Assembly: GCF_028769735.1 (NCBI RefSeq)
Contig: NC_088173.1
Span: forward strand, 14,944,038 to 15,008,037
Length of the DNA stretch: 64,000 bases
Direction of reading: 5' to 3'
Source of the DNA: Zonotrichia leucophrys gambelii
Taxonomy: Eukaryota > Chordata > Aves > Passeriformes > Passerellidae
A program made the position numbers and the translations under genes. Within the stretch, counting starts at the first letter, position 1. Every line of letters starts with the position of its first letter. This document shows positions 1 through 12,535 of the stretch, piece after piece. A model generated the notes under the pieces. The model saw only the letters and a program-made list of their open reading frames with translations. It had not been told where the DNA came from and did not search any database.

Positions 1-3000
1 CTTTCTGTAGTGTCCTTTTATAGACAACTTTAATATAGTTGGGCCTATCAAATGTTTTGTATATTTGCAGAAGTCTTAATAAAGGTGAATGAGAAGATCC
101 TCCAAATACACTGAAGATTATGAAATACAATGAAAACAACCAGTAAATGTTGTTTATAATAGCTAAATTATTCCATGTTTTTCATTCTGTAAGACATCTG
201 AGGCTTTTCATTGATGGAGAGAGAATACTGGATTACACACACTACAAGATGAGACTTCATGAATTCTTACGGAAAAAGCCCTTACAAGGTTTTCCCTTAC
301 AAACTAGAATGATTTAGGCAATCTATATCTAATTCAGTCTACAAAATCTTAAATCAGTCTAAAAAAACATGTAAGTCTGAAGTTCTCTTTTGAGGTGAAT
401 CAAGCATTTGCTGACAGGTTGTAACACATATTCTTCAGTCTACACGCATAAGGGAACTGCTAACCTTAGCAACTGGTCTCCAACAACCAAATGATAAGCA
501 TCCTAAAAAAAATCCCAGGAATGAAGCCATTTGTGTCAAGATTGATTGGAAAGAAGGGAGTGGCTGGAGATACAGAACATTCTCTGTAAGAGAAAGGGTG
601 CTACAGAAACAAGGACAGGGCTTTTAGAGAGAAGAATAAGTTAAAAGTCCCTCATTTAAAAAAAGATATCTTCTTTAGTCCAAGGTCAGATCATGGAAGT
701 GCAAGACAAATAATGACTGAGGTGTTTATAAAAGAAAGACTAGACATGCTCCAGAAATTTTGTCAACAGAAGTAACATGAAAAAGAGGCATGAAAATGTA
801 GCTAAAATTTACATAAGCATAGAAGAATACCTCAGAAAATGATTTTTTTCTTCCAAGTCTTTTATGCTTCCTATCCCAGTATTATTAACAGTTAATAAAA
901 GAATTCTAAGGTCTACTGATTGACAAAACTTGGAATATAAACTATTGTGTAGCTCCCAACATGCAGCACTGGCCAGCTGGAACATGAAAATTTCAGCCTT
1001 GTCCACAGAGAATTAATTCTACTGCATGGGTTCCAGCTAGACTTAGATGTGCACACAATCATCTAGAAGTTCTGTTGTGCTAAAAAGAGTCAACTTTGTT
1101 CAAGTTACAACTGTTTCTTTTCAGTTTTACTGTCAGCTTTGTTCAGATGGACAGATCAAAGTACTAGGTTTGAATGTCAGTGAGTGACAGCCATAGTCAG
1201 CAGTCTTCCTCACAGATATTCTCAAGATAAAGAGGTTGTGTGTTTTTGGGAGAAGTACTTCTTGCAAATCACAGGTAGAAAGACTTTATGAGAAAGTCCA
1301 ACTTAGTCTCTCTTAGTCTCTGTAACTCTGCTGGACATCTGTGATAGGTATATTGTCACAAAACGATTCATGCTGCAGAAAAAGGAAGTTATTTCATATG
1401 AAAACATTGAGACGTAACAGTAGAAATTATTCTAAGATTTACAAACTTCCTAGACTTTTGCATTCTAAACCTGGGTATAAATAACAACTTGTATAAAACT
1501 GCTAATGTTAACAGTGTGTCTATTACTAATTCGTATCCTTCAATTTTTTCTTAGCACATCTTTCTTTTCATATAGATTATACATGACAAGGGCTGTAATT
1601 TAGGTAGATATTTGGGTTTTATTGATTTAGAAAATCATAACTTTTGAATAATAATTAATGAAGTCTAGTGAAAAGACCTATTGTCTACCTTAACATCTCA
1701 GTATTTTCTTGCACTTCACCTACCCTGCAAAATACAGGTTTATATTGTAAAAAAAAAGCAACAATAGAAAATAAGTCAGAAACCGTCACACACTACCACA
1801 CTGTTTGGAAAGAACGAGGAAGTGAAAATGTTAAATGTTTTTTGATCCCTCTCTCACATCTTACCTAAAGGATCATTGAAATCCATAAGCTGTTTCTAAT
1901 TAGTTTCTAATGACCTGAGAGTTCTGCAAGTTTAGCATCTTCTGTATCTCATTTGATTTCCCTTTTGGACTAAAATGATACCAAGAGGGCTAAAATGAAG
2001 ATAAACCATACCTCCATGATCCCTCTGGTTATTGGACCAGAGACATAAATACAGGAAGGGCTAAGGGTAAAGACCATCATCATCAGTAGTTTTATAACCT
2101 TTATTAACAAAAAAAAAAAACCCCAAAAACAGAGTGATTGTATAACCATAGAGTCTATTGATTTACTCTACACAAAATTCAGAGTCAAGTCCAGATGGTT
2201 CTTTAACCTCTTGAAAAGGATTGCAAAAGAGTTGAATCTTTCCTGGAAGATTCAGTAATTAATTTGCTACACTATAAAAAAGAAAAGTATCTCAGCAGAA
2301 ATCTGTCTCAAGTGTGCTGAGGAAAAAAATATTTGATAAAGGACCAGATTCATATTTTTTTGTTCATTGATTACTATTTGGTGTCCTGATAAACTTAGCA
2401 GTTTAGGAAGTGATTGAAGTTATTATGAAATTGGCACTGACTTTGGAAAATGCATAAAATCCTCCAAGGTTTGTAAGTTAATTAGCTAAATATTAAAGTA
2501 ATCAAAGTGCTGAATTTTTAAATTTATTGATAGTAATATTTGTGAATACTGTGGTTATATACCTGTTTCCTATTTGCAAATAAATGAAGAGCGGGTAATG
2601 TTAGTCCTCAGTAATCCTTAGTGCAACATTTTTTATTTGCTTTTTCAAATTTGGACTCATTATAGCTATATAATTGGTTATATATCATACTAAGAACTCA
2701 TTCAGTTGTAAAACATCTCCACAAATTTTAACTTAGAACTGCCTCAAGGTGATGAAATAGACATGATAAAAATTTCAGGGTTGCAAAGCAAGGCAGAAAA
2801 TCTTTGAAGAGCTGTTGAATCTATAAATCTCACAAACACTCTAAAATATGCCTTTAAAAAGTGACCAAACTTGTCATTTAAAAGGAAAAAAATACTGACA
2901 ATATTACATGCCATGACTGAAATGGTAAAGTCACCATGATTAAAACAGAGTAATTCACTTTGAACTAACTCTAGTTGACTCCTCTAACGTGCCTGAGGAT

Positions 3001-3875
3001 TGTCTGTGGCAAGCCCAGAGGAAATCTTTTGTGCTTCAGTAAGCAATAAGCCTTGCAAATCATTATTCTTTCAAAGACTAACATAGGGGATACCAGTAAT
3101 ATTTGGGCTTCTTCTTGAGCCTCTTGATGTCCAAGGTACTAATACAGTACATAAACCTTTAATGTTAGATTTCTATTATATGATTTACATTATTTGCCCT
3201 TCTTAAAACATAACTAGGAGTGTCTCTAAGGAAAAAACCAAGACAAAACAGAAGTGGCATTGTTCAATAATCCATCAAATATAAGAAATAAAAATAAAAT
3301 TTCTCTAATCAATTCACACAGTGTGCAATCCACTAAAAACAGTGTTATCAATGAAATCTCCATCTAAATGGTATTTATGTTGTTTCAAAGGCATTGCCCA
3401 CACATTATTATATATTTTTGTTTTGTTTTTGGGCAACACCAAGCAATCTGTTTCAATCAGCTGTTTTGTAATCCTTCAGTGGCAGAACTGTAGTGGGATT
3501 AAGAAGCTCTTGTGATTCTTGTACTTCCTGCTCTGCAGTGATAAACATGCAACTCCATCACAAGCATACAGATGCCGGCATATCTTGTATGCACACTGTA
3601 AACAGCAACCCAAAAGTACATTGCTCCTTCTAGGGAAATAAATGCTTTTTGAATTCATTTTGTATCATATTTTTACAGGTTAGTTACTGTCACATCTTCC
3701 ATTTCTATAATTATTTAAATGGATTTTTCAGCTTTGTGTGAAATAAAGAGCAAATTGGTAAAAAACTTTAAAAACTTAGCATAGCCTAAACTTTGACTAT
3801 ACCAGATCGCCAAAGCCCAGAATTAGTTATGTCATTTATGTGGAAGTATAATAAATAAATGAAAATACATATAAT

Positions 3876-4040
3876 GCCCAGTGAAGTGGTGGATGCCTCA
3901 TCCTGGGAAGTGTTCAAGACTAGGCTGGACGGGGCTTTGAGGAACCCAGTCTGGAGGAGGGTGTTCCTGCCCACAGCAGGGGGTGGAAACTAGATGATCC
4001 TTCAGATCCCTTTGAACCCAAGCCATTCTATGACTCTATG
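3876..4040 (+). mobile_element. CR1 LINE, 3' end fragment
   Basis: A 5'-truncated CR1 non-LTR retrotransposon tail in plus orientation. It follows the CR1 3' UTR order: the 'gtgttcaagactaggctgga' segment, then the 'ctagatgatcc' box, then 'ccattctatgactctatg', the octamer-type end that replaces poly-A in CR1. Only about 165 bp remain, all untranslated, so the copy is non-functional. Severe 5' truncation is normal for CR1. The match to the family is from memory but the pattern is highly characteristic. Confidence 0.93.
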
Positions 4041-4251
4041 GATATAGCTGCAACATTCCTTTGTTATACGGAATCCAAATAGCAATGGTGTCTCATATAC
4101 AACTCATGGATGAAATAGCATTAGATTTCCAGGAGGCTATCCACTCACAACAGGGACTGAGTGAGACCTATATTTACAGATTTATCCTATTCAAACATAC
4201 TGGGCTTCTAGAAGCAACTTATCAGTCAAAGATAGTACTCCATTTAAAGCT

Positions 4252-4273
4252 GCTGCAACACTAATGTTGCAGC
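4252..4273. repeat. Short inverted repeat (hairpin)
   Basis: The arms gctgcaaca (4252-4260) and tgttgcagc (4265-4273) are perfect 9-bp reverse complements around a 4-nt loop, ctaa. The stem can extend a few pairs outward if a 3-nt bulge is allowed. It lies about 210 bp downstream of the CR1 tail and outside any recognised element. It is too short to call a microRNA or transposon end. Confidence 0.6.
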
Positions 4274-5118
4274 TTGTCTCCATTTTTCAGCTAAATAGAG
4301 GTTTTCTTTTTCACATCACATAAAGTCCTCAACCAGCTCAGGCCTTCTAATAAATTGCTAACTCTGTTACAGTAGATCTTCTATTATGCCGCTTGTTACT
4401 TTAGTAAGACAGGAAATTAAAGCAATAAAACACTTTCAAAATGATAGGGCACACTCAGGCAGTCATTTTTCTTATGTTCCAGTATTATTCTTCAAAAGAC
4501 CTTTTATGATACTAATATTAAATTCTTTCAAGTTCGAAGAATCTGTTGAAAGTGTTGACTTTCTAAGATATAATGCTCAAATATTGCATCTACTCATGCA
4601 TTTATTAAAACTGGGAATGTGGGATGGAATTGAAAAAAAAAAGCACAAAATGCAATACAGCTAAATAATATATGACCTGATACATTTTAGATCCACATTA
4701 GAGAGTACAATGTGTGGAAATTTGATTTAATGCTAAGGAAAATCTATTTTGCTTTTGTCTCACCTTACGTGGCCAAATGCACACCAGATGTGGTCATTCA
4801 TATAAAAGGTTGGTAACTGCACACTGCAGCACAGAAAACCAGACAAATACTATAATGGTCACTTATTCAGTGTGCTCACATTAAGGAAATTGAATCAAGC
4901 TTATGAAACTATGCATTCTTTATTAACCCCGTAGAAGAAGGTCACATTGACTGCTCTTCTAATGGAATGCACACTAAAAAGATTGAAAGACATCATGTGA
5001 AAGAAAAGCACAGAAAATGCTAAGTCTCCTGATGAAACATTTCCAACATGAAATTAATAAAAATATTGAAGGATTTATCTCATTATTAAGAACTAAATAC
5101 ACTTAATTACATATATTT

Positions 5119-5212
5119 GAAGGAAAAAAAAGGAAAAAGAGGAAAGTGAAGAGGAAAAAGGAAAAGAAAAATTAAAGAAAGAAAATTAAGAAGAAAAAAA
5201 AAGGAGAAAAAA
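5119..5212 (+). repeat. Purine-rich (GA/A)n low-complexity tract
   Basis: About 94 bp made almost wholly of A and G on the plus strand, broken by T only at 5147 and in two 'att' interruptions. It consists of runs of A separated by G or GG without a strict unit, so it is a purine tract and not a clean microsatellite. It lies about 50 bp upstream of a CR1 tail. Long purine/pyrimidine tracts can adopt triplex structures; whether this one does is unknown. Confidence 0.9.
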
Positions 5213-5263
5213 TGAAACTAAGCTAAGCTACCAAAGATTATACACAATGTCTCTTATGTATTA

Positions 5264-5322
5264 AAGATTGAACTCAATGATCTTAGAGTTCTTTTCCAAG
5301 CTAAATAATTCTAAGACTCTGT
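5264..5322 (+). mobile_element. CR1 LINE, extreme 3' tail (diverged)
   Basis: About 60 bp matching the last part of a CR1 3' UTR: 'gattgaactcaatgatctta', then 'ttttccaagctaaataattc', then 'taagactctgt'. These correspond to the usual CR1 order of a 'gatgatctt' box, 'ttccaacc' and 'attctatgattctgt'. Several substitutions suggest an older copy than the one at 13.7 kb. The upstream part of the element is missing or unrecognisable. Confidence 0.8.
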
Positions 5323-7353
5323 ACACAAAATGCAGGTGTTCAAATAGGAAGCCTAAAAGAAGAGTGAATATTCACTATATAGATCCTGATTTCTCTGTGA
5401 TTTAAAGTTCAATATTAATTTTCCATTTTACTGTAGCTATGAATTACTTTTCCAGTTTTATTTGATCTGTTTTTATAGAGAATTTAAACAACCTGCGGTG
5501 GCAGTTCTAATTTAGTACAGGGACACTTTCATTTAGCAGTATGTAACAATATACTGTTAGAAGGTCCAATGTTGCCATACTGATTGAAATTTACTGTTTC
5601 AAATTAAATATAAGCCGTCTACTTCTATACAGTAAAACAATGGAAATGAAGTGTAAATACAAAAGGTAAAAACTAGAGGGTATTTTCTCAATTCCATCTA
5701 GTTCTGCAATGTCCACTTTTTCCTTATTTATCAAGTTATTTAATTTTTTGGTTTTTATGTATGTTTGGCTAGTAATTTAGTGGGCTAAATCTAAGATAAA
5801 ACCACTCAATAACTTATGTTTCCTTTCTCGTTTTTGACACATTTCTTCTCTGCTGGAATTCCAAAGCAATCAACTACCTGGGGATATATACTTCTTCAGA
5901 GATCTCTTCTCCACTATATCAATTAACTCAAAAGCAATTTTGGATACCTTCCAATGTACTACCACCATCTGGTCTCCCTTAAGCCTCACAAGCTGGAGTA
6001 GACTTGAATTGGTCTGAATGATGGTAATTTTCTAAATTATTAACAAATTAGGCATGTTTCTATGCTGTTTCCTTTCTTTGATTTGTTAAGAAATTTCCTA
6101 GTGACCTAAAGAATCCTTGGGAATATTTTTAAACATTTAAAAGAAGTGTCCAAGACAGGATAGGGATCACCTGACTCACTGCAATGTGATACTCTTCAAG
6201 AGCATGTTCCTTATGATTGTGATGGAGGAAAATGGGAAAAATGCATTTCAGCTTCAGCCCAATCTGTGAATCTTCCTGTAGTTTTTATGTAGAACAAGCT
6301 CATGAACCAAAAGGTCAACTCATTAGTCTCTTTCAATATAGAAATAAGAAATGGCTGGGCAACATGAGAGGCCCAAAGAAATTGAAGGTACTTTTAGACC
6401 TAGTAATGTGAGACACCCTTTAAAGAAATTTTTCAGGATTACAGAGTTGTCTATCTTCAAAGCTAGTAAAATTATAGCTTTTTTTTTTCTTTCAATCAAG
6501 ACAACATCATTTTTTCCCTCAGTTTAGGTTTTATAGTATGTTTACCACTTGATAGGTACAGAAATATGACTAAAATATGGCATGTGATACAGGTTTTTCT
6601 TTCTCTGCCCAGGAGAACAAGTCATCTCAACACATAAGCCCTTCTGTGTTTGTGCAGAGGGAGGAAAGAAGAAAAGTAGAAGAAGTCATTTTACTTTATT
6701 TTGAATTCCATTAAGATATTTTTGTTTAAGATGGTGAGGAAATATTGCATGCCACATACTGACCTCGTGTACTTCCCTGCCTGTTCCCAGATGACTCTAG
6801 GTTGTTGTCCTTTACCTTTTACTCCTTATTTTTGCCTCTTCCTACTGTCATGTATAATAGATTAGGAATCTCTTCATAATTACCAATCCCTCAAGGCCAG
6901 TGTGTCTTGTACCACCAGATCTGAAAACTGCACTTTAATTATGCATTCAGAATTGGAAAAACAACTGTGACAATAACATCACCAGTAAAATTATGGCATA
7001 AAAAAGCTATGAGAAAATTTTGCTCTGCCACAGTTTGGGCTCTAAATTCTAACAGTTTCAGCGTATACTCTTTTACAAGCACACTTCCAGCACTGGAGAT
7101 TTTGTTACTAAGAGGGAAGACTGCTACAGGGAATTATTGTAAGCCCTATAGCTTGGAAACCCAATAGACTCACTGCTAGAAGGCACAGAATTTCTAGGGA
7201 TTCTGTCATTGGCCAGAAGCTTTATGGCTTGGTACTTGGGAAATAAAATGTTTTATTGGAGCCTTTCTTCCAAAAATGTGGTATAATAATTGACCATTAC
7301 ACAAAATTTGAGTTTTAAAATGCAGTACTGTGCATGAATACAGGTGTGCAAAT

Positions 7354-7375
7354 ATGCATGTATGAATACATGCAT
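7354..7375. repeat. Perfect 10-bp inverted repeat
   Basis: Atgcatgtat (7354-7363) and atacatgcat (7366-7375) are exact reverse complements separated by 'ga'. It sits just upstream of a TG run, and a further 'tatacatgc' follows that run at about 7392. It probably arose with the alternating purine-pyrimidine sequence around it; no protein-binding role is implied. Confidence 0.7.
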
Positions 7376-7380
7376 TTGGG

Positions 7381-7393
7381 TGTGTGTGTGTGT
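7381..7393 (+). repeat. Short (TG)n microsatellite
   Basis: Six and a half uninterrupted TG units. Short and probably only weakly polymorphic. Confidence 0.8.
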
Positions 7394-7752
7394 ATACATG
7401 CAGAGGGTCATACTTACTACTAAGTATCAAAGGTTATAAAAAATCATATTTTGGGGGTGTTCTTTTATGATAGGGTTTTTTTGACAATTCCTTATAAGAA
7501 CTGAGCACTAAAGAACTTAGCCATTGGTAAACAGGAAAATATACTAAAAAGAAAACTGATTTGTAAATGTTATGTGCCACATACCCTGAAAAGATAAATG
7601 AAATATGAACCCAAAGAAGGATTTGTGTTCTATACCCAAAAATAAGATGAACTGGGAAAAAGAATATCTGAAAATTGGAACAAAGAAAAAGGGAATGTAA
7701 ATAATTAGAAATAAACTAGATTTTTTATCCCTCATTTTGCTGGGATAATATG

Positions 7753-7868
7753 AAGGCAGTGAGGTTTCCAGCTTAGAGAAAAATGACTGTGAGCAAGAGG
7801 ATTCTTAGTTTTAATCCCTAGTGAGCCAACCTCAGGCAAGCCATTCAACTTTCCTTTGCTTCAGTCAA
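7753..7868 (+). mobile_element. Ancient MIR/CORE-type SINE remnant
   Basis: The order of blocks follows an amniote MIR-type SINE. A tRNA-like head begins at 'ggcagtgagg'. 'Agttttaatcc' at 7808-7818 occupies the place of the Pol III box B (consensus ggttcgaatcc). It is followed by 'acctcaggcaagccattcaa' and 'cctttgcttcagt', matching the 'ccttgggcaagtcacttaa...cctcagtttcc' core. Divergence is high, as expected of an insertion older than the bird lineage. There is no intact Pol III promoter, so it is a fossil. Assignment is by remembered consensus. Confidence 0.68.
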
Positions 7869-10800
7869 TCCAGCTTAAAACCACAAAAAGCAGGTCCTCC
7901 GTGAAGCCAGATTCTCCAACTATGCCAAGCTATCTCTCGGGCAAATAGGGGAAAAAGGTGTAAGAAGCACACTACATAAAGAAGAGGGGAAAAGTGTTCT
8001 TAATGGTTTGCAAGAGGTTGAACAGAGGCCAAATACACCACCATGCTGACATGAAACATTTGCTAACAGAATTTGAGATGTCATGCTAAAGTTGGTACAT
8101 TTGCTATTGAGATTTCTCAATTTATGATACTTATACCTTATACCTTGCATAAAATATTTACTGTACTTTGACAATAATGTACTGTCAAGAATTAGGACAC
8201 TTCCAGAGTTAGAAATATTGGAAAAATACATTAGTAACTTAAGACATTAGAATTTTTAAAACACAGGGATTTCTTCTCACAAAGTGAATCAATAATTCAG
8301 TTGTTCAGCACATTCCCCTCTGCCTCCCAACGTTTTACTAGAAAGATGAATATGAGAATAAAATCGACAGCTTTAGGGTGTGATACACAAATAAAAGATA
8401 ATGAAAACTAGAATTAAATTCATGGGCTGCATTTGTTTTCTCTGCATGCTTAATAGAGTCTCCCATTGTTAAGGACTCTGTAAGTAATCATAGATTTCTT
8501 ATTTAGTCTACTGGAAGAAAAAAATGAGGTACTATGAGGATTAAAATGACACAAATTATAAAATAGATAAAATATACATGCATGGGCTACTCAGTTGGTG
8601 TTTTTTCTGCCAGCATGTAAAAAAATTATAGATGCAGTAAATATTTGAGAAATCATTCTCTTTACAGCATTATGCATGGAGTTGTCAGTTTTCACCACTG
8701 AGCTTTGTTGATTTATATCAAATACCTAATTTAAATATAAAAGGGATGGTTACATTTATAGCACACTTGAGTATTTAGGAATACCTACTGATATTGCAGC
8801 ACTTCTTTTTTTATTCATATAAAAGTAATCTGCACAAATAAGTAGGAGCAACGCTAATCAGCAGAAGAAACAACGGCCATTTTTTTGCTTTTCTAACACA
8901 TTTCATTGCAGCCTGTAAATAAACAGAGTGGCCAGTGTACTACACATTATTCATTCCAAACATATACTCCAATTGTCCTGATGAAGAAACTATTAGGTGA
9001 GATTATTCTATGAAATCATTACTTTGGCACATATAATCTTCCCTGTGTTTCATCTAACTTGAGAAAACATCCTTGCACTCAGCACACTTGTGTTGCAGCC
9101 TAAATGAAAACGTATTATAAGGTATTTTCTGTCACATATTGCAAATAAAATTTTGAACTGCTGTATTTCAGTGAAGAATGAAATTAATTTACTTCCTTAC
9201 AATACTGATAGGACATTCTTGCAGTAGGAGTCCAAGAATTTCTCATGCTTTGGATTCTTTTATCTTATCTTTTGGAAGATCACTGTAGGTCTGCCATGCA
9301 AACTGCACATTTTTTCCTCCCAAGGAGAGCAGTGAGGAAAACAAAAAACATTGCTGTTCTATGACATTGTAGTGGGGACAACAGGTATGGAAGGAAAGGA
9401 CATTAAAAAGTGAAGTGTGGATGAAACAGTTATCTCCCACCAGTTTGGTTCTATGGGAACATACTATGTTGACAGCTGGCATAGACTTTTATCACTGACT
9501 GCGAAGTGAACGAAATATAACCAGAGAAGCAGCTGTCATGTAAAAGAAAAATAAATACTCCAAAAGATAAGTGTCATTTTGTATGCTTAGAAGTCTGCTA
9601 GCAAAAGTAAGAACTTGAATAACTTAATTTCGGCCCTAGTAACAGGTCATACAGGATCTCTGGCTCTACTGTTTAATCTGTAAACAGATACAAGAAGAAA
9701 CTTCATCCATTTCTTCATGACAAGTCATTATGGGATTTTGAGAAAGGTGTGGAGCCCAGTATCCCGAGAAACAAAACTGCCTACTCACAACAGACAGGAA
9801 GAAAACTAGTTCTGCAGCTGGAAATCAGAAAATGTCATGCCTGCTAGATATTCTCAGGGCCTTCAGCAAGTCCCAAATCAGTGATCCCCAAAGAAACGTA
9901 AATTCTTTGAAAAAAGTATGCAAGAGTTTAATCCTTCATGGCAAGAAAACTTCATGCTAGAAATTTCAAAATGTTTGATTAACTCTGTATAAATGATTCC
10001 ATCACCTCTTCTCTAAGATTCAATATTGTACATAATGTTGAATTCAATTTTTGACATTTTCTTCCTTTTTTTTCTATTTTAAATGCATAACTATACTAAA
10101 TCAGAGTCATATGAAACAAGAAGTGCTTCTGAAATCTGTCTTGACAGATTTGGTTCCAGTCGATCCTCAGTCCTACTCCAGGTTTAATGAATAATCATTT
10201 TCACACACGGTGCTATATCAAGTTAGTTTTGGGAGTAATACATATCTCAAGTTATGCTTTCAGGAGGCATAAAAAACACCTTGATTTTGTGTAGTCCTAC
10301 TGCTGCCCCCAAAACACCCCGTAAAAATATACTGGTAAGTGTATGTTATAATTAGAATATATTTTAGTAATAAAAAAAATGTGTAAAATATGAATAAATT
10401 TTTTTTTGTAAGTGACAAAACACAAAGGAAAGGTAACTTTCTTTCCCCCTCCTCATTTTAAACTTAGGGCAAATCAGAATAGAATTACTGGTGAGGATGA
10501 AGGAATATGCTCATGTCTGCTAAAGATGCCACATGCAGGCATCTGGAACTGCTTAATTATCTTCCATTCTGGATAGGAATAAAAGGGTATTTTCTGTTTC
10601 TAAATCAAATCTGTTCAGACATGCCACATGCACTTGTTCTCATCAAGGATTAAGAGCATGACAAGCTTGAACTTTTAACACCAAATACTTCTGAGATACA
10701 GGAGAGCAAAAAAAGGTCACAACACTTCCGTAAAACTGAAATATGTAAATTTTTCACAACATTGTCACTCAGAATTGATTCCCCCTATTTTTTCAACTTT

Positions 10801-11348
10801 TTCAAAGTAACCCACTGTTGATCTAAGATTAAGAATGAAAAATAACAAATTGAACATGCATTTCCTCCCCTTGGAAGTTAAAATGGGTGAAAATAAGCCT
10901 TGGAATACAGTAGTTTGTGTTACCTTCCCTTGTGAGTTGTTGCTCAAACTACAGTGCAATAGCATCAAATTTGAATTCTGAGGCCACAGTCAGACATCAT
11001 CCAAGAATAAAATGGCACATTTCAGAAAAATAAAAGCTAGCTACCTGCTTTTCTAGCTCCTTGCAGAAGCTGGATGCACCACTGCTAGCAGGTAGGGGTT
11101 CTTTTTGTCAAATGAATGACAATGGTGACCATGAAGCTAGGGGTAAAAAAGCACAAATACATTTATTGATATCTCAGGAGGTTGTTATAACAAGATGTCT
11201 CTATTGAAAATTAATCAATTTTCCAATTTATTCAATTTTCTATGATGCTTTTTTCAAGGATGATACTAGCTGTTGATTATTAAGAAAACATATAGCTGGA
11301 TAAACATTTGAAACAAAATTAACTAATTTTTAAAAATTCAGTAATAAT

Positions 11349-11442
11349 AAAAGCCCAAATTAAAAAAAAAAAAAGCAAACAAAAAACAGCAAAAAAAAAA
11401 CCCCAAACCAAACCAAACAACAATTAAACCAAACCCCCAAAC
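11349..11442 (+). repeat. A-rich low-complexity tract
   Basis: A13 at 11362-11374 and A10 at 11391-11400, followed by a degenerate (AAACC)n-like stretch to about 11442. No retrotransposon body with a recognisable 3' end precedes it, so I do not call it the poly-A tail of a retrocopy. Confidence 0.85.
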
Positions 11443-12179
11443 TTTCAGGAATTATTGGTTTGATCCAGAGCACTCCATTTCCCCTATGCCCCTCTATTAC
11501 CTACCTGTAGACTACCACACAATGGCTCATCATTATGAGCCATGATTCTCACTTTCAAAGCAACTTTTTCTCCACTTTCCTTTTTCCATCTCCACAGAAA
11601 AAAAGGAGGGGAAATAAGGGTGTGAGCATTTAATTAGCTCATCCTTTCCTGTTGAATAACCTAATAGCTACCAACTCTTAGACTGTGTTGATGAATGAAA
11701 TAAAAATGGTCACTTAAAGTCAAGGCAGATGTAGCAGTTCTGTCTTTTCCAAAGAGTTCTAGTTCTACCACAATGGACTCTAACTAATCCTGTACTAATC
11801 CTGTAATTGTACAGCATTTTCAGAGCTAACCTAACAGGGTGATTAATTTGCATTCTGCATTCAAACCATAAAAAAAAAAAAAAGGAAAAATAACTTTGCA
11901 GCATCACAAACGACTGATGAATCGGTAGAATAAAACTAAGTCTGTGCATTATGTGTGGGGGTGCCAGAGATCTAAAGCTCAGTGGAAGCTGAACTGAAAC
12001 ATGCTATGATTTTGGCAAATATTTACTGAATTCATTTAACTACAGCCATCAAACTTTCTACCAGAAATGAGCTAGCAATACTTTGTGGACTTTTTCTCAG
12101 ACACATGTGCCCATTTCCTACTTCTTCAGAGGTGAAAGATGTCACAGAACTCTTTTTTGCACTGTCATTAACATCTTCC

Positions 12180-12535
12180 ATGCCCAGGGCGGCAGGAGCA
12201 GGGCCTGCTCCTCCCGAGCTGCCCACTTTGCAGCCCCGGCCTGAGGCCAGGATTGCCAGGCCAGGGCCGACCCAACACAGCTGGCACCAGTTCCCTGTGT
12301 GGGCATCATCCATGGCTGTCTGCCACAGGTGCGGCCCAGGAGCCCAAAGGGAAAATGCTGTCCTTACCTCCCTGCAGTGTCCTGTGTGTTCTGAGGATGG
12401 CAGGGTGGGAAGGCAGGGCCTGGCTACCCCTGGGGCAGCAGCACTGCATGTCTGCCCTCCGGGCAAGGAAGGGCCCGTCCTGCAGAGACCCTGCTTCTGT
12501 ACTCCTCTGTAATCTGCATGCTTTAATAAAACAAA
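12180..12535. other. Isolated GC-rich block, possible retroelement or LTR remnant
   Basis: A sharp GC-rich island inside AT-rich DNA. It begins near 'gcccagggcggcagg' and runs to about 12,510, followed by 'ctttaataaa' with an AATAAA signal at 12525-12530. CpG dinucleotides are present but not dense, so this is not a convincing CpG-island promoter. Four overlapping open frames of 108-190 codons cover 12,032-12,687 on both strands. They are best explained by the scarcity of stop codons in GC-rich sequence, and none shows a known domain. A GC-rich body ending in AATAAA fits an old LTR or the 3' end of a retroposed transcript, but I do not recognise the family. Confidence 0.35.

Larger units (their letters stand above)
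1..12179. other. Gene-free AT-rich segment
   Basis: No recognisable gene. The longest ATG frame (about 103 codons, minus strand, 7920-8231) has no family motif, no signal peptide and no supporting context, so it is treated as chance. The segment holds the CR1, SINE, purine-tract and inverted-repeat features listed separately, plus short A-runs at 2109-2120 and 11870-11883. Apart from these I see only unstructured AT-rich DNA. It is either intergenic or deep intronic; no splice-site-bounded coding stretch was recognised. Confidence 0.75.
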
